A DNA stretch of 64,000 nt. Source: JACNKJ01 sp964344565 (lineage in GTDB: Bacteria; Krumholzibacteriota; Krumholzibacteriia; JACNKJ01). The notes beneath the pieces are model-generated. The model saw only the letters and a program-made list of their open reading frames with translations, made no database searches and was not told the DNA's origin. A program made the translations under genes and the position numbers. This document shows, piece by piece, positions 26,657 through 36,469 of this stretch; position 1 is the first letter of the stretch, and the number at the start of each line of letters is the position of its first letter. The stretch spans positions 1 through 64,000 of the forward strand of contig CAYFNT010000003.1 in NCBI GenBank assembly GCA_964344565.1, given 5' to 3'.

Positions 26657-27169
26657 CTAGAATTTCAGGGTGACGGCCAGGCCGCCGCCCCCGGGTTGCA
26701 TGAGGGGCAGGAAGGTGACGCGCTCGTCGCCGCCCTGGGAGTGCCACCACACGTCCACCAGATTCGCCACCCAGACCGTGGCCAGTCCCGTGTACCAGAG
26801 CTTGCGCTCTTCGTACTTGTCGTCGGCCTTGCCGCCCAGTTCGTCGAGCTGAACGTAGAAGTAGTAAGCCAGATCGGTGTTGCCCGCATCGTAGGCCTCG
26901 GCGTAGGAGTCGCCGGCGTTGCGGAAGTCCTTGGCCGCCGAGTGATAGTCGAGGTGCCCCTTGAGGGCGCCCACGGAAGCGAGCAGCGCGCCGCCCGCGA
27001 AAGCGGCGCCCACTCCCGTGCGTCCCTGCTCGATCTGGCCCAGGCCGGGCCAGAAGATGCTGCGCACGAAGGGATCGAGGCCGCGGCTGATCTCGTCCAG
27101 CTGAGTCTGCACGGCACTCACCGGCGCCGCGACCAGCAGGGCGAGCAGGATGACGATGGTCAGGCGCAT
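26657..27169 (-). CDS. DUF5683-like membrane/envelope protein
   Basis: 170 residues with a signal peptide (cleaved near VSA). The motif SIFWPGLGQIEQGR followed by a Gly-rich hydrophobic segment (AFAGGALLASVGALKG), and a second hydrophobic segment near 128-140, match the DUF5683 pattern common in FCB bacteria. It is 8 bp downstream of the 3-hydroxyacyl-CoA dehydrogenase gene. Function unknown. Confidence 0.62.
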   Translation of the reverse strand: MRLTIVILLALLVAAPVSAVQTQLDEISRGLDPFVRSIFWPGLGQIEQGRTGVGAAFAGGALLASVGALKGHLDYHSAAKDFRNAGDSYAEAYDAGNTDLAYYFYVQLDELGGKADDKYEERKLWYTGLATVWVANLVDVWWHSQGGDERVTFLPLMQPGGGGLAVTLKF

Positions 27170-27177
27170 GGGCCCTC

Positions 27178-28029
27178 CTATTCGTAGTCGTAGAAGCCGC
27201 GCCCCGTCTTTCGGCCCAGACGTCCGGCCGCGACCAGGTTTCGCAGCAGGGGACAGGGTCGGTACTTACTGTCCCCGAGGTCGCGATGCAAGACCTCCAT
27301 GATCCAGAGGCAGACATCCAGACCGATGAGGTCGGCCAGGGTGAGCGGACCCATGGGATGGGCCATGCCCAGCTTCATGATGGTGTCGATGGCCTCCTTG
27401 TCGGCCACGCCCTCCATGAGCGTGTAGCAGGCTTCGTTGATCATGGGCATGAGGATGCGGTTGGCCACGAAACCGGGATAGTCGTTCACCACCACCGGCA
27501 CCTTGCCCAGCTTCTCGCTCATGGCGACGATGCCGTCCACCACGTCAGGCCGCGTGTCGAGGCCGCGGATCACTTCCACCAGCTTCATCATGGGCACGGG
27601 ATTCATGAAGTGCATGCCGACAAAGCGCGTGGGATCCTTCACCGAGGTTCCGAGCGCGGTGATGGAGATGCTCGAAGTGTTGGTGGCCAGCCAGGCATCG
27701 TCCTCGACGGTCTCGGAGAGCTGTTCGAAGATCTTGCGCTTGATGTCCATGTTCTCGGTGGCGGCCTCGATGGCCAGGAAGGCGTCGGCGCCGGAGCCCA
27801 TGTCGGTGCTGCCGGCGACGCGGCCCATGATGGCGTCCTTGGCGGCCTCCGTGATCTTTTCCTTCTTGATCAGCCGGTCCAGGCTCTTGCTGATGGTCTT
27901 CAGCCCCCTCTCGAGCATCTCCTCGGCCACGTCCACCATCACAACTTCATAGCCCTTGGCCGCGAAGACCTGCGCGATGCCGTTGCCCATGGTTCCCGCG
28001 CCGATGACCATCACCTTGTTCTCGTTCAT
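27178..28029 (-). CDS. hbd: 3-hydroxybutyryl-CoA (3-hydroxyacyl-CoA) dehydrogenase
   Basis: 283 residues, the length of single-domain Hbd/PaaH enzymes. Rossmann motif GAGTMG at 10-15 with Asp downstream (VVMVDV) for NAD binding. The catalytic His lies in VGMHFMNPVPMMKLVEV, and NDYPGFVANRILMPM continues the active-site region. It oxidises 3-hydroxyacyl-CoA to 3-oxoacyl-CoA. It clusters with the mutase small subunit and meaB on the minus strand. Confidence 0.95.
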   Translation of the reverse strand: MNENKVMVIGAGTMGNGIAQVFAAKGYEVVMVDVAEEMLERGLKTISKSLDRLIKKEKITEAAKDAIMGRVAGSTDMGSGADAFLAIEAATENMDIKRKIFEQLSETVEDDAWLATNTSSISITALGTSVKDPTRFVGMHFMNPVPMMKLVEVIRGLDTRPDVVDGIVAMSEKLGKVPVVVNDYPGFVANRILMPMINEACYTLMEGVADKEAIDTIMKLGMAHPMGPLTLADLIGLDVCLWIMEVLHRDLGDSKYRPCPLLRNLVAAGRLGRKTGRGFYDYE

Positions 28030-28038
28030 CGTCCTCTC

Positions 28039-28443
28039 CTAGCTGTTCCTCGCGGCGATCTCTCCGCGGATGTACTCCACCACCTCGCGCGTATCGGTAC
28101 CTGGCCCGAAAAGTTTCCCGATGCCCTGCGCCTCGAGCGCTTCCATGTCTTCTTCGGGGATGATTCCCCCGCCCGTGATCAACAGGTCGCCCGCGCCTGC
28201 GGCGTCGAGCAGTTCGCGCACCTTGGGAAAGTGGCTCATGTGCGAACCCGACAGGATGCTGAGGGCCACCACGTCCACGTCCTCCTGGACGGCCGCCTCC
28301 GCGATCATCTCGGGAGTCTGATGCAGTCCGGTGTAGATGACCTCCATGCCCGCATCCTTGAGGGCCGCGGCCACCACGCGGGCGCCGCGGTCGTGTCCGT
28401 CCAGGCCGGGCTTGGCCACCAGCACGCGAATCTTCCTGTCCAT
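28039..28443 (-). CDS. Methylmalonyl-CoA mutase, small B12-binding subunit
   Basis: 134 residues from the ATG that overlaps the meaB stop; a GTG one codon earlier is an alternative. The cobalamin-binding signature DGHDRG places the axial ligand at His17, followed by SGSH and GGGIIPEED of the B12-binding fold. It completes the large subunit encoded 4.2 kb away on the other strand. Split mutases of this type occur in archaea and some bacteria. Confidence 0.94.
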   Translation of the reverse strand: MDRKIRVLVAKPGLDGHDRGARVVAAALKDAGMEVIYTGLHQTPEMIAEAAVQEDVDVVALSILSGSHMSHFPKVRELLDAAGAGDLLITGGGIIPEEDMEALEAQGIGKLFGPGTDTREVVEYIRGEIAARNS

Positions 28444-29411
28444 CACGATTCCTCCGTGTCCAGGCCTTCGGGAAGAAGGCCCCGGACGCTTTCCACGAAT
28501 CCTAGTTCCCCGGCCATGAGTTTTTCAAGGCTCAGTTCGAGCTGCTTGCTGCGCGCAGCGTCGGCCCAGAGCGCGCGGCGCGTCCTCGATTCCACGGCGC
28601 GGCGCAGTCTGCGCTCCAAAAGTCGGCGACGAAGCCTAGGCAGTTGCCCCTGGCCCGCGAGGTGGTCCCTGTGTTCTTCGATGAGTTCCACGGCCTCGGC
28701 GATGCCGCGCCCCTCGATGGCGCTGGTCTGGATGACCGGCGGCGTCCAGCCGTCGGCACCTGGACGCAATTCGAGAGCCGCGCGCAGTTCCATTTCCAGA
28801 GCCGCCGCGCCCTCGTGATCGCACTTGTTCACCAGGAAGATATCGCCGATCTCCATGAGCCCGGCCTTCATGGCCTGGATGCCGTCGCCGCTCTCGGGCA
28901 CGAGCACCACCACCGTGGTGTATCCGCACTCGGCCACGTCGAGTTCGGCCTGACCCACTCCGAGGGTCTCCACGAAGACGCGGTCCTTGCCGGCGGCGTC
29001 GAAGAGATCGAGCACGGCCTCGGTCTGGGCGCTGAGCCCGCCCGAGGAACCGCGGCTGCCGAGACTGCGGATGAAGACTTCGGGATCGGCCCCGGCCCGC
29101 GCCATGCGGATGCGGTCGCCGAGCAGCGCGCCGCCGGTGAAGGGACTGCTGGGATCCACGGCGGCCAGGCCCACGGTCTCGCCGCGCTCCCGATAGGCCA
29201 TGACGATTTCTTCGAGCAGCGAGGACTTGCCCGCGCCGGGCGGACCCGTCACGCCCACGCGCCAGGCGCCGCCGGTCTTCGGGATGGCCGCATCGAGGAT
29301 GGCGGCCCGCTCGGGGGCCTCGTTCTCGACCAGGCTGATCAGACGCGCCAGGGAGCGCTGGTCGCCTGCGAACGCGGCTTCGAGAAGCTGGGGAAGCGCT
29401 TGTGAGTTCAA
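28443..29411 (-). CDS. meaB: MeaB/ArgK GTPase, methylmalonyl-CoA mutase chaperone
   Basis: 322 residues. Walker A GPPGAGKSS at about 56-64, switch region PSSPFTGGALLGDRIRM, and G4 NKCD. It gates cofactor loading and protects the mutase from inactivation; adjacency to the B12 subunit (stop/start overlap) confirms the assignment. The start is TTG with GAGGT six bases upstream. It is the first gene of the minus-strand meaB-mutase small subunit-hbd set. Confidence 0.94.
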   Translation of the reverse strand: MNSQALPQLLEAAFAGDQRSLARLISLVENEAPERAAILDAAIPKTGGAWRVGVTGPPGAGKSSLLEEIVMAYRERGETVGLAAVDPSSPFTGGALLGDRIRMARAGADPEVFIRSLGSRGSSGGLSAQTEAVLDLFDAAGKDRVFVETLGVGQAELDVAECGYTTVVVLVPESGDGIQAMKAGLMEIGDIFLVNKCDHEGAAALEMELRAALELRPGADGWTPPVIQTSAIEGRGIAEAVELIEEHRDHLAGQGQLPRLRRRLLERRLRRAVESRTRRALWADAARSKQLELSLEKLMAGELGFVESVRGLLPEGLDTEES

Positions 29412-29466
29412 GACTTACCTCGCATGCCCCCAAGCTAGCATGATGCTATTGCTGTGTCAAAAGAAT

Positions 29467-29491
29467 GAGGGGAGGCAGAACACCTCCCCTC
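29467..29491 (-). terminator. Intrinsic terminator downstream of the first LVIVD gene
   Basis: GAGGGGAGG (29467-29475) pairs with CCTCCCCTC (29483-29491); ATTCTTTT follows on the minus strand. A second hairpin (GGGAAGGC / GCCTCCC type) lies at about 29511-29530. Together they insulate meaB from the upstream gene. Confidence 0.75.
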
Positions 29492-29538
29492 GCTCCTACC
29501 GAATGTCGCTCGGGAAGGCGTTTTGCCTCCCCGCCTCC

Positions 29539-32500
29539 TTATTTCAGCAACACCATCTTGCTATTCAGGGTCTTGCCATGGGTCTTGAGTACCGCGAAGT
29601 AGAGACCCGATGCCATGGGCTGGCCTCCGTCATTTCGGCCGTCCCATGTGTACGCGTGTACACCGGGTTCGAGCGGCTCGGAAACGAGTTCTCGGATCGC
29701 GCGACCGGTCACGTCGAAGACCGAAAGCCGGACTTCACCTGCCGTCGGCAACTCGAAGCGAATCTCCGTGCTCGGATTGAAGGGATTGGGCCGATTCGGA
29801 TGCAGGGCGAGAACGGCGGGCGCACTTTCGCCCACCGACACCACCTGATCGGGCGTGGCCGGATCGCTCTCGTTGCCCGCGTAGTCCAGGGCGGTGACCT
29901 TGTAGAAGAAACTCGCGCCGCCGGCCTCGTCGGTCCAACTCGTGCCCGCGGTCTCGTGGGCCAGGGTCTCAGCGCCGATCTCGAAGTCCTCGCTCGTGCC
30001 ACGATAGACGCGAAAGTACTGGAAGTCGGCGTCGCCGGATTCCTCCCAACTCAGGTTCGTCACGCCGTATGGGTCGTGATCCACCAGCAGACCTCCGGGC
30101 ATGCCGGGCGCGATGTTGTCCACGGAATAGCCGCTGTCCGGAGGACTGGCGAACCATACCGAAGGCGTCGTCGTGTGCGTCGTGGTCAGGAACACCGACC
30201 AGTGGATGCCGCCCTCGGCCGTGGAGTCGGCCTGGGTGGGCACGAGGGAAGTGTAGTCGTCCTGCTGCAGCGCGGGATGGAAGGAGAGCAGCTCCCAGAC
30301 ACCCGGAGGAAACTCGCCGCGGCCTTCCTCCTCGCCGAGCAGGTAGATGCTCTCGCCGAGTTGACGCAGGCGGCCCGAATCGAAGGATGCGAGACCCGAG
30401 TGATTGCTCGCGTCGGGCGCGGGCGAGGCCAACACGGCCTCTCGCAGCGGCACATCGTCCACGCGCCGGTAGCTGCCGTAGCCGGTAACCGGGTGGACCG
30501 TCTCGTCGGCGAAGTCGTAGCCCGAGCGCATGAAGTTCATGCGCATCCAGCCACCCTGATCGCCAGGCACATCCTCCAGGGATGAGGTCGAGCCGTACTC
30601 GTGCAGCCACTCCAGGGTGAGTTCGGAGGCCGTCGGATTGAAAGTGCCATCGGTGCTTAGTGTCGAACGCCAGAGGAGAGTGTCGGCGGGTGTGTCCAGG
30701 CGCAACCAGTCGTCGCCCGGCGCGAGGGAGATCAGCGTGTCCGGTGCGAAAGGATTCACTTCCCAATCGAAGCCGACCGTCTGCTCGCTGTCCAATCTCA
30801 CATGAGTGATGGACCCCGCACCCTCGACGACGCGAAGAGACTGGGCGACGTTCTGCGATTCGAGGATTCCATGGTCGAAGACCTGGGCGATGAAGAGTTC
30901 TCCGCCCTCGTAGGACCGCGGAGATGCCAAGTAGTTTCCGAAGAAGGCCAGGGGGCCTCCGTTCACGTCCAGTCCCAAGAGGTGTTCGCTCATCCGAGTA
31001 GGCTGGGAGGGATCACTGATATCGTAGATCGAGATCGCATTCAGGCTGTTCGCGACGAAGGCGAGATCGCCCATCACGTGAATCTCGTACTCGAACCAGT
31101 ATGCGGACGTTTCGGAGTGCAACATTAGATTCGCGGGATCGCTGACATCGATCACGTAGAGAGAAATGGAGAAGGCTCCACCGATGCAGTAGGCGAAGTC
31201 GCCGGCAAGATCGAAGTCGGTGATGCCATACTCCAGGACGAGGTTGTCCAGGAGAGCGGGACTCGAGGGGTCGCTCACATCCAGGACTAAAAGTCCGGAT
31301 GCGCTACCGGCCAGATAGGCATGGGGCCACCGGAGCTCCACCGCGGTCAAATCGAGAGCGACGAAGGTGGTGGAAACGATCGATGGCAGCGCCGGATCGG
31401 AAACGTCGATGATGTGCAGATTGCCGTTGTCGTAGTCCGTCAGGTAGGCCAGATCCCCCGCGACCGTGATATAGGCGGGACCGCCCACACCAGTGAGTTG
31501 ACTGAGGATGGCGGGATTGCGCGGCTCCGTGATGTCGACGATGACGAGTCCGAAGTCGTAGAGAACCATGAATAGCAAATCGCCATACACCACGAGGTCG
31601 CTGGCATATCCGGGCCCGGGCGTCACGAGTTGCCCCACAAAGGCGGGATTGCCGGGATCGCTGATGTCGGCGTAGAGCAGGTCGCCCTCGTTGGAGGACG
31701 TGTAGGCCGTGTTCCCTGCGATGGCGATCGCCTGACATCTCTCTCCTGGGATCGCGCTCCCGACTTCCTGGACTCCGACGCCCTCACGGACTTTCGCGAC
31801 GTGCAGCCCGCCATGATCGTCGGCCAGATAGGCGTACTCTCCCTCGATGTCGGCGTCGAAAACGTTGCCCGGCGAGTCGTACTGGAACAGAAGCTGAGGC
31901 GTTTCAAGAGTGGTGTAGTCCACGATGAAAAGCCCCGCCTCTGATACGGAGAGGAAAGCCAGGTCGCCGTTTACGGTAACGCCGCGCGCGGCGGCGGGCG
32001 TGGCGAAGTTGCTGACCGGTATCGGTGCGGTGGGTTCGCGGACTGAGATCACTTGCATGCCATTGAAGAAGTCGGCGAGGAACACCTGGTTGCCGTAGAA
32101 GTCCAGGTTCAAGGCCGTTCCGGGTGTGTCGTAGGTCGCCAGCAGCGCGGGCGAGGCGGGACTGCTCACATCGAGAATGACCAAGCCGGCCGTACCGTCG
32201 GCCACGAAGGCCAGATCACCGGACAGCTTCGCGGCATAGGCGTAGCCCGCCGTATCGTAGCTGCCGAGCAGGGCGGGTGCAGCCGAATCGCTCACATCGA
32301 TCAGGTGCACGCCGCTGTCGCCGTCGGCCATGAGCAGCAGATTCCCCGAGACGTCCAGACCTCGCGCGATGCCGGGTGTGAGGAGGCTCGCCACGAGGGA
32401 AGGCGCGGCAGGATCGCTGAGGTCGACGATTCTCAGACCGCCGCTATCGGCCGCCACGTAGGCCAGGTCGCCCACCATCATGACATCGTGGATTTCGCTG

Positions 32501-32829
32501 GAAAAGCTGTTGCTGCTCAGCAGGACGGGACTTGCCGGATCCGTGATGTCGAGGATGTCCAGCTCACCCGTCTCGTTGGCGCCCACGAGCAGATCGCCAG
32601 AGACCGAAACGGACACAAGATCAGTGGACGGATAGCTTCCCACGAACTCCGGCTCGAAGACGGGCAGCTTAAGCTCGCCGGCGTCCGTGTCCCAGTGGGC
32701 GGTGGTGGCCGCCTCGTCCTTGTGGGTCGTCGTGCTGAAGTCCTCGTGATGGACCGCGGCACCGGCTGGGGCGACGAGCATTAGTGATGCGATCAGACAT
32801 AGCGCTGAAGCGATCCACCGATTCGACAT
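29539..32829 (-). CDS. Secreted LVIVD-repeat beta-propeller protein with sorting-like C-terminus
   Basis: 1096 residues. Signal peptide (about 1-24, ending APAGAA). Residues ~60-630 hold many ~40-residue LVIVD repeats of the pattern DVSDPxxPxLLGSYDT...GDLAYVADGxxGLxIIDV, which build beta-propellers. A beta-rich region follows, then a fibronectin-III domain (VTNLSWEES...GNESDPA) and a C-terminal FlgD-like/type-A sorting-like domain from PNPFNPSTEIRF to KMVLLK. Expected to be exported and surface-anchored. A close paralog lies 181 bp upstream. AGGAG before the ATG supports the start. Ligand unknown. Confidence 0.82.
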   Translation of the reverse strand: MSNRWIASALCLIASLMLVAPAGAAVHHEDFSTTTHKDEAATTAHWDTDAGELKLPVFEPEFVGSYPSTDLVSVSVSGDLLVGANETGELDILDITDPASPVLLSSNSFSSEIHDVMMVGDLAYVAADSGGLRIVDLSDPAAPSLVASLLTPGIARGLDVSGNLLLMADGDSGVHLIDVSDSAAPALLGSYDTAGYAYAAKLSGDLAFVADGTAGLVILDVSSPASPALLATYDTPGTALNLDFYGNQVFLADFFNGMQVISVREPTAPIPVSNFATPAAARGVTVNGDLAFLSVSEAGLFIVDYTTLETPQLLFQYDSPGNVFDADIEGEYAYLADDHGGLHVAKVREGVGVQEVGSAIPGERCQAIAIAGNTAYTSSNEGDLLYADISDPGNPAFVGQLVTPGPGYASDLVVYGDLLFMVLYDFGLVIVDITEPRNPAILSQLTGVGGPAYITVAGDLAYLTDYDNGNLHIIDVSDPALPSIVSTTFVALDLTAVELRWPHAYLAGSASGLLVLDVSDPSSPALLDNLVLEYGITDFDLAGDFAYCIGGAFSISLYVIDVSDPANLMLHSETSAYWFEYEIHVMGDLAFVANSLNAISIYDISDPSQPTRMSEHLLGLDVNGGPLAFFGNYLASPRSYEGGELFIAQVFDHGILESQNVAQSLRVVEGAGSITHVRLDSEQTVGFDWEVNPFAPDTLISLAPGDDWLRLDTPADTLLWRSTLSTDGTFNPTASELTLEWLHEYGSTSSLEDVPGDQGGWMRMNFMRSGYDFADETVHPVTGYGSYRRVDDVPLREAVLASPAPDASNHSGLASFDSGRLRQLGESIYLLGEEEGRGEFPPGVWELLSFHPALQQDDYTSLVPTQADSTAEGGIHWSVFLTTTHTTTPSVWFASPPDSGYSVDNIAPGMPGGLLVDHDPYGVTNLSWEESGDADFQYFRVYRGTSEDFEIGAETLAHETAGTSWTDEAGGASFFYKVTALDYAGNESDPATPDQVVSVGESAPAVLALHPNRPNPFNPSTEIRFELPTAGEVRLSVFDVTGRAIRELVSEPLEPGVHAYTWDGRNDGGQPMASGLYFAVLKTHGKTLNSKMVLLK

Positions 32830-32961
32830 GGGCGGCTCCTAGGATGCAGGTATGTTGGGAATGTTGAAGGCTAAGGCGTTACATTAACTCGATTTGCGTA
32901 TTATATCAATTTACGGTATTAATTCAAGTAATTCTTCTGTGCGGTCTTAGGGTTTCTGAAA

Positions 32962-32987
32962 ACGGCACCGGAACCTTCCGGTGCCGT
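32962..32987 (-). terminator. Intrinsic terminator after the second LVIVD gene
   Basis: ACGGCACCGGAA and TTCCGGTGCCGT are perfect 12-base arms at 32962-32973 and 32976-32987, followed on the minus strand by TTTC. It separates the two LVIVD genes, so each probably has its own promoter. Confidence 0.75.
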
Positions 32988-33010
32988 CGAATAACCGGAT
33001 GCGTTCGACC

Positions 33011-36000
33011 CTATTTGAGCAGCACCATCTTCTGGCGCAGGGTCCGCCCTTCGGCCGAGAGCACCGAGAAGTAGATGCCCGATGCCATGGGCGCGCCTGC
33101 CTCGTCGCGACCCTTCCAGGTGTACAGGTGTACACCCGCCTCGAGTCGCTCCGACGCCAGTTCACGCACCACCCGTCCACTTACGTCGTATACGGCCAAA
33201 CGCACTTCGGCGGACTTCGGCAGATCGAAGCGGATCTCCGTGGACGGGTTGAAGGGATTGGGCAGGTTCGGGTGCAGGGCCAGCGCGGTCGGCGCACTCT
33301 CGTCCACCCCCACCACCTGATCGGGCAGGGCCGGATCGCTCTCGTTGCCCGCGAAATCCAGGGCGGTGATCTTGTAGAAGAAGCTCGGGCCGCCGGCCTC
33401 GTCGGTCCAGGCGGTGTCGATGGTTTCCTGCACGAGGTATTCCGGACCGATTTCGAAATCCTCGCTCGTGCCGCGATACACGCGGAAATAGCGGAAGTCC
33501 TCATCCTCGGATTCATCCCAGCTCAGGTTCGTCACGCCATAGGGATCGTGATCCACGGCGAATCCGCTGGGCACGTTGGGCGCGAGGTTGTCCAGAGAGT
33601 AGGTGCTGTCCGGATGGCTGGCGTACCAGTTTACGGGGCTATCCGTGTGGGCGGTCACGCAGAAGACCGACCAGTGGGTGCCCGCATCGGTGGAGTCGGC
33701 CAGGGTCTCGGCCACGAAGGCGTATTCGTCCTGCTGCATGGCAGGGAAACCTCCGGCGCTGGCCCAGACGCCTGGAGGCATGCTGCCACGTTCGCCGCTC
33801 CCGCGCAGGAGGTATTCGTTTTCTCCCAGTCCGAGCAGCGAAACACCGTCGCCCCAGCTTTCCAGGAGTTCGCCATCGGTCAGGACCGATTCGCGAAGCA
33901 GGATATCGTCCACTCGAAGCCAGACGTTGTAGTTGTGAATCAGGAACTCGGTCTCGTCGACGAAGTCGTAGCCCGAGCGCGTCATACGAAGGGCGACCCG
34001 CCCGCCCTGATCATCGGGCACATCACTGATCGAGCTGATCGGCGCGAAGTCATTGAGCCACTGCAAGCCGAGATCACTCACCGTGGGATTGATCTCACCG
34101 TCAAAACTGAGATTCGCACGCCAAAAAAGATCACTCCCTGGTTGCGCAATGCGCGTCCAGCTTTGGTCCGATGGAATGAGACCCCAGTTGTAGCTGCCCC
34201 AGGCACTGATCTCCCAATCCACGCCGCTGGTCTCCGTGCTCGTCAGGCGTGCACGCGTGATGACATCTTCGGCACCGCCGTCCACCGAGTGTGATTGTCC
34301 GATTGCCTGATCCAGCATGACCTCGTCCTGGAAGACCTCGTGGATCTCAAATCGTCCGTTGTAGGTGTAGAGACCGACCTGTTCTCCGAAGAGAGCCAGG
34401 TCTCGGGCGTAACCCGATGTGGATTGAGTGTAGAGCAGTGTGGGAAGGCTGGGATCGCTGATGTCGACGACCGCCAGGCCTCCGGTCCAGTTTGCCAAGA
34501 AGGCGTAATTACCACTCACCTCGATGCCAAAGGTCGAGCCGCTCATGGACAGGTCCCCCAGCAAGGTGGGCGCACTGAGATCGGAGACGTCCAGCACCAG
34601 CAGATCGCCGGTGTAGTCGGCGATATAGGCGACATCCCCGGCCAGGGCGACATCGACCACATATTCGTCCGTGTCATAGCTGCCCAGGGTGATGGGAGTC
34701 GAAGGAGTCTTCACATCGACGATGAAGAGCCCACCCAGTTCTCCAGAGAGATAGGCATGGGGCCAAGCGAGAGTGATATTCGAGATAGTAGCTGCATAGC
34801 CCATTTCCCCGGCGCCCGCAGGATTGGTCGGGTCTTCCACGTCGAGAATCACCAGGCCCGCCGAATGGTAGCAGACATAGGCCAGATCGCCTTCCACCAA
34901 GACCTCCACCGCAATTGCCGAACCGCCGACATCGTAGTGACCGATCTGGACGGGAGATGCGGGAAGGCTGATGTCGAAAATGCGCACGCCATCGATTCCA
35001 TCGGCCACGTAGAGCAGGTCACCCTCCACATCGAGGCCCCAGGCATCTTGAGCCACAGCCGTGCCGCCGATCATCATCGGATCGGCCGGATCGCTCACAT
35101 CATAGACCTCGACACCCTGTGATCCCGCGGCGAGGTAGGCAATGTTCCCCGCGAACTCCAGACCCTCGAACTGCGTGCCGCTGACGCTGCCGAGGAGTTT
35201 CGGGCTCGTGATCTTCTGCACGTTCACGATGCGCAGGCCACCGTTGTCATCGGCCAGGAAGGCATACTCGCCTTCGATCACGATCTCATAGGTATTGCCC
35301 GGAGTTCCGTGCAACTCAATGACAAAGGGAATCGAGGGATTGCTCACATCGAGGATCTGCATGCCCGACTCTCCGACGGCCACATAGGCCTTATCCCCTT
35401 CGACGGTCACGCTGAGCGCGTCACCCGCTACCGGATAATTGGCCACAAGGTTCGGCAGCGCGGGATCGGTGACATCGATAATCTTGAGATTCCCGTCGAG
35501 ATCGCTCACATAGGCGTAGTCCCCTTCCAGATCCACGGCCAGAGCCGTTCCCGTTGTGTCGTAGCTGCCCAAGAGTGTTGGACTACTCGGATCCGTCAGA
35601 TCGATCACCATGAGCCCCGCGGCACCGTCGGCGAGGAAGGCCAGATCCCCTGCCACATCCAATCTGTAGGCGAAACCGGGGCTATCGTAGCTGCCCAGAA
35701 GCGCGGGACTGGTCGGATCGCTCACATCAATGATGTGCAATCCGCTGTTACCGTCACCCAGATAGACATGATTGCCGCGAACCTCCACTCCGCGTGCACT
35801 ACCCGGGCTGTTATAGCTTCCCGCGACCACGGGCAGGGTCGGATCGGTGACGTCCACGATCTTGAGACCACCGGTGCCGGCCGCCACGTAGACGTAGTCG
35901 CCCACGAAGGCAACGTCGTAGAGGTTCACTCCGAAAGCGTTGCTGGAGACTTCTATGGGCAGAGACAGAGTGGAGATGTCGAACAAATCGAAGTTACCCG

Positions 36001-36259
36001 TCGAGCTGACTCCGACGGCCAGATCGCCTGAAATAGCGAAGGCCCGGAGATCGAGTGAGGTGCCGTACTGCCAGACCCATTCCGTTTCGAATTCGGGAAG
36101 ACTGAGTTCACCAGCGATGCTGTCCCAGTGAGCCGTTGTCTGTTCGGTGTCATTGAAAAGATGAGTGCCGAAATCCTCGACATAGACATTTTCGGCAATG
36201 GCACTCATCAGGAACATGGATGAAATCAGAATCGCCGCGAAGGGCCTGGACAGCAACAT
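33011..36259 (-). CDS. Secreted LVIVD-repeat beta-propeller protein, paralog
   Basis: 1082 residues with the same layout as its neighbour: signal peptide, LVIVD repeats from about 60 to 640 (GDLAFLADGAAGLMVIDL is one unit), a beta-rich region, fibronectin-III, and the PNPFNPSTEIRF...KMVLLK terminal domain. The FN3 and terminal domains are the most alike between the two copies, the repeats less so, which suggests duplication followed by divergence or repeat reshuffling. AGGAG lies eight bases before the ATG. Function unknown; surface binding or scaffolding is likely. Confidence 0.82.
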   Translation of the reverse strand: MLLSRPFAAILISSMFLMSAIAENVYVEDFGTHLFNDTEQTTAHWDSIAGELSLPEFETEWVWQYGTSLDLRAFAISGDLAVGVSSTGNFDLFDISTLSLPIEVSSNAFGVNLYDVAFVGDYVYVAAGTGGLKIVDVTDPTLPVVAGSYNSPGSARGVEVRGNHVYLGDGNSGLHIIDVSDPTSPALLGSYDSPGFAYRLDVAGDLAFLADGAAGLMVIDLTDPSSPTLLGSYDTTGTALAVDLEGDYAYVSDLDGNLKIIDVTDPALPNLVANYPVAGDALSVTVEGDKAYVAVGESGMQILDVSNPSIPFVIELHGTPGNTYEIVIEGEYAFLADDNGGLRIVNVQKITSPKLLGSVSGTQFEGLEFAGNIAYLAAGSQGVEVYDVSDPADPMMIGGTAVAQDAWGLDVEGDLLYVADGIDGVRIFDISLPASPVQIGHYDVGGSAIAVEVLVEGDLAYVCYHSAGLVILDVEDPTNPAGAGEMGYAATISNITLAWPHAYLSGELGGLFIVDVKTPSTPITLGSYDTDEYVVDVALAGDVAYIADYTGDLLVLDVSDLSAPTLLGDLSMSGSTFGIEVSGNYAFLANWTGGLAVVDISDPSLPTLLYTQSTSGYARDLALFGEQVGLYTYNGRFEIHEVFQDEVMLDQAIGQSHSVDGGAEDVITRARLTSTETSGVDWEISAWGSYNWGLIPSDQSWTRIAQPGSDLFWRANLSFDGEINPTVSDLGLQWLNDFAPISSISDVPDDQGGRVALRMTRSGYDFVDETEFLIHNYNVWLRVDDILLRESVLTDGELLESWGDGVSLLGLGENEYLLRGSGERGSMPPGVWASAGGFPAMQQDEYAFVAETLADSTDAGTHWSVFCVTAHTDSPVNWYASHPDSTYSLDNLAPNVPSGFAVDHDPYGVTNLSWDESEDEDFRYFRVYRGTSEDFEIGPEYLVQETIDTAWTDEAGGPSFFYKITALDFAGNESDPALPDQVVGVDESAPTALALHPNLPNPFNPSTEIRFDLPKSAEVRLAVYDVSGRVVRELASERLEAGVHLYTWKGRDEAGAPMASGIYFSVLSAEGRTLRQKMVLLK

Positions 36260-36392
36260 GGCTGGTGCTCCTACTGGGATCAGTTTCGGGACTGGATGAT
36301 TGGGAAGCCCCAGTGACAGTCGGCATGGATTGATCGAATAATTCTATCGTTTCTTGGCAGAAATTCAAGGAATAAGGGGATAGGACAGCAAA

Positions 36393-36414
36393 GGGGAGAG
36401 GGCGACCTCTCCCC
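36393..36414 (-). terminator. Hairpin after the lamin-tail gene
   Basis: GGGGAGAG and CTCTCCCC pair across a 6-nt loop; only TTTGCTGT follows on the minus strand, so it may be a weak terminator. It lies 56 bp past the stop of the lamin-tail gene. Confidence 0.5.
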
Positions 36415-36469
36415 GACTGATGTTTGAAATGGGAATGAGAGGAGAGGAGAGGCCTAGCTCTCCTACACA

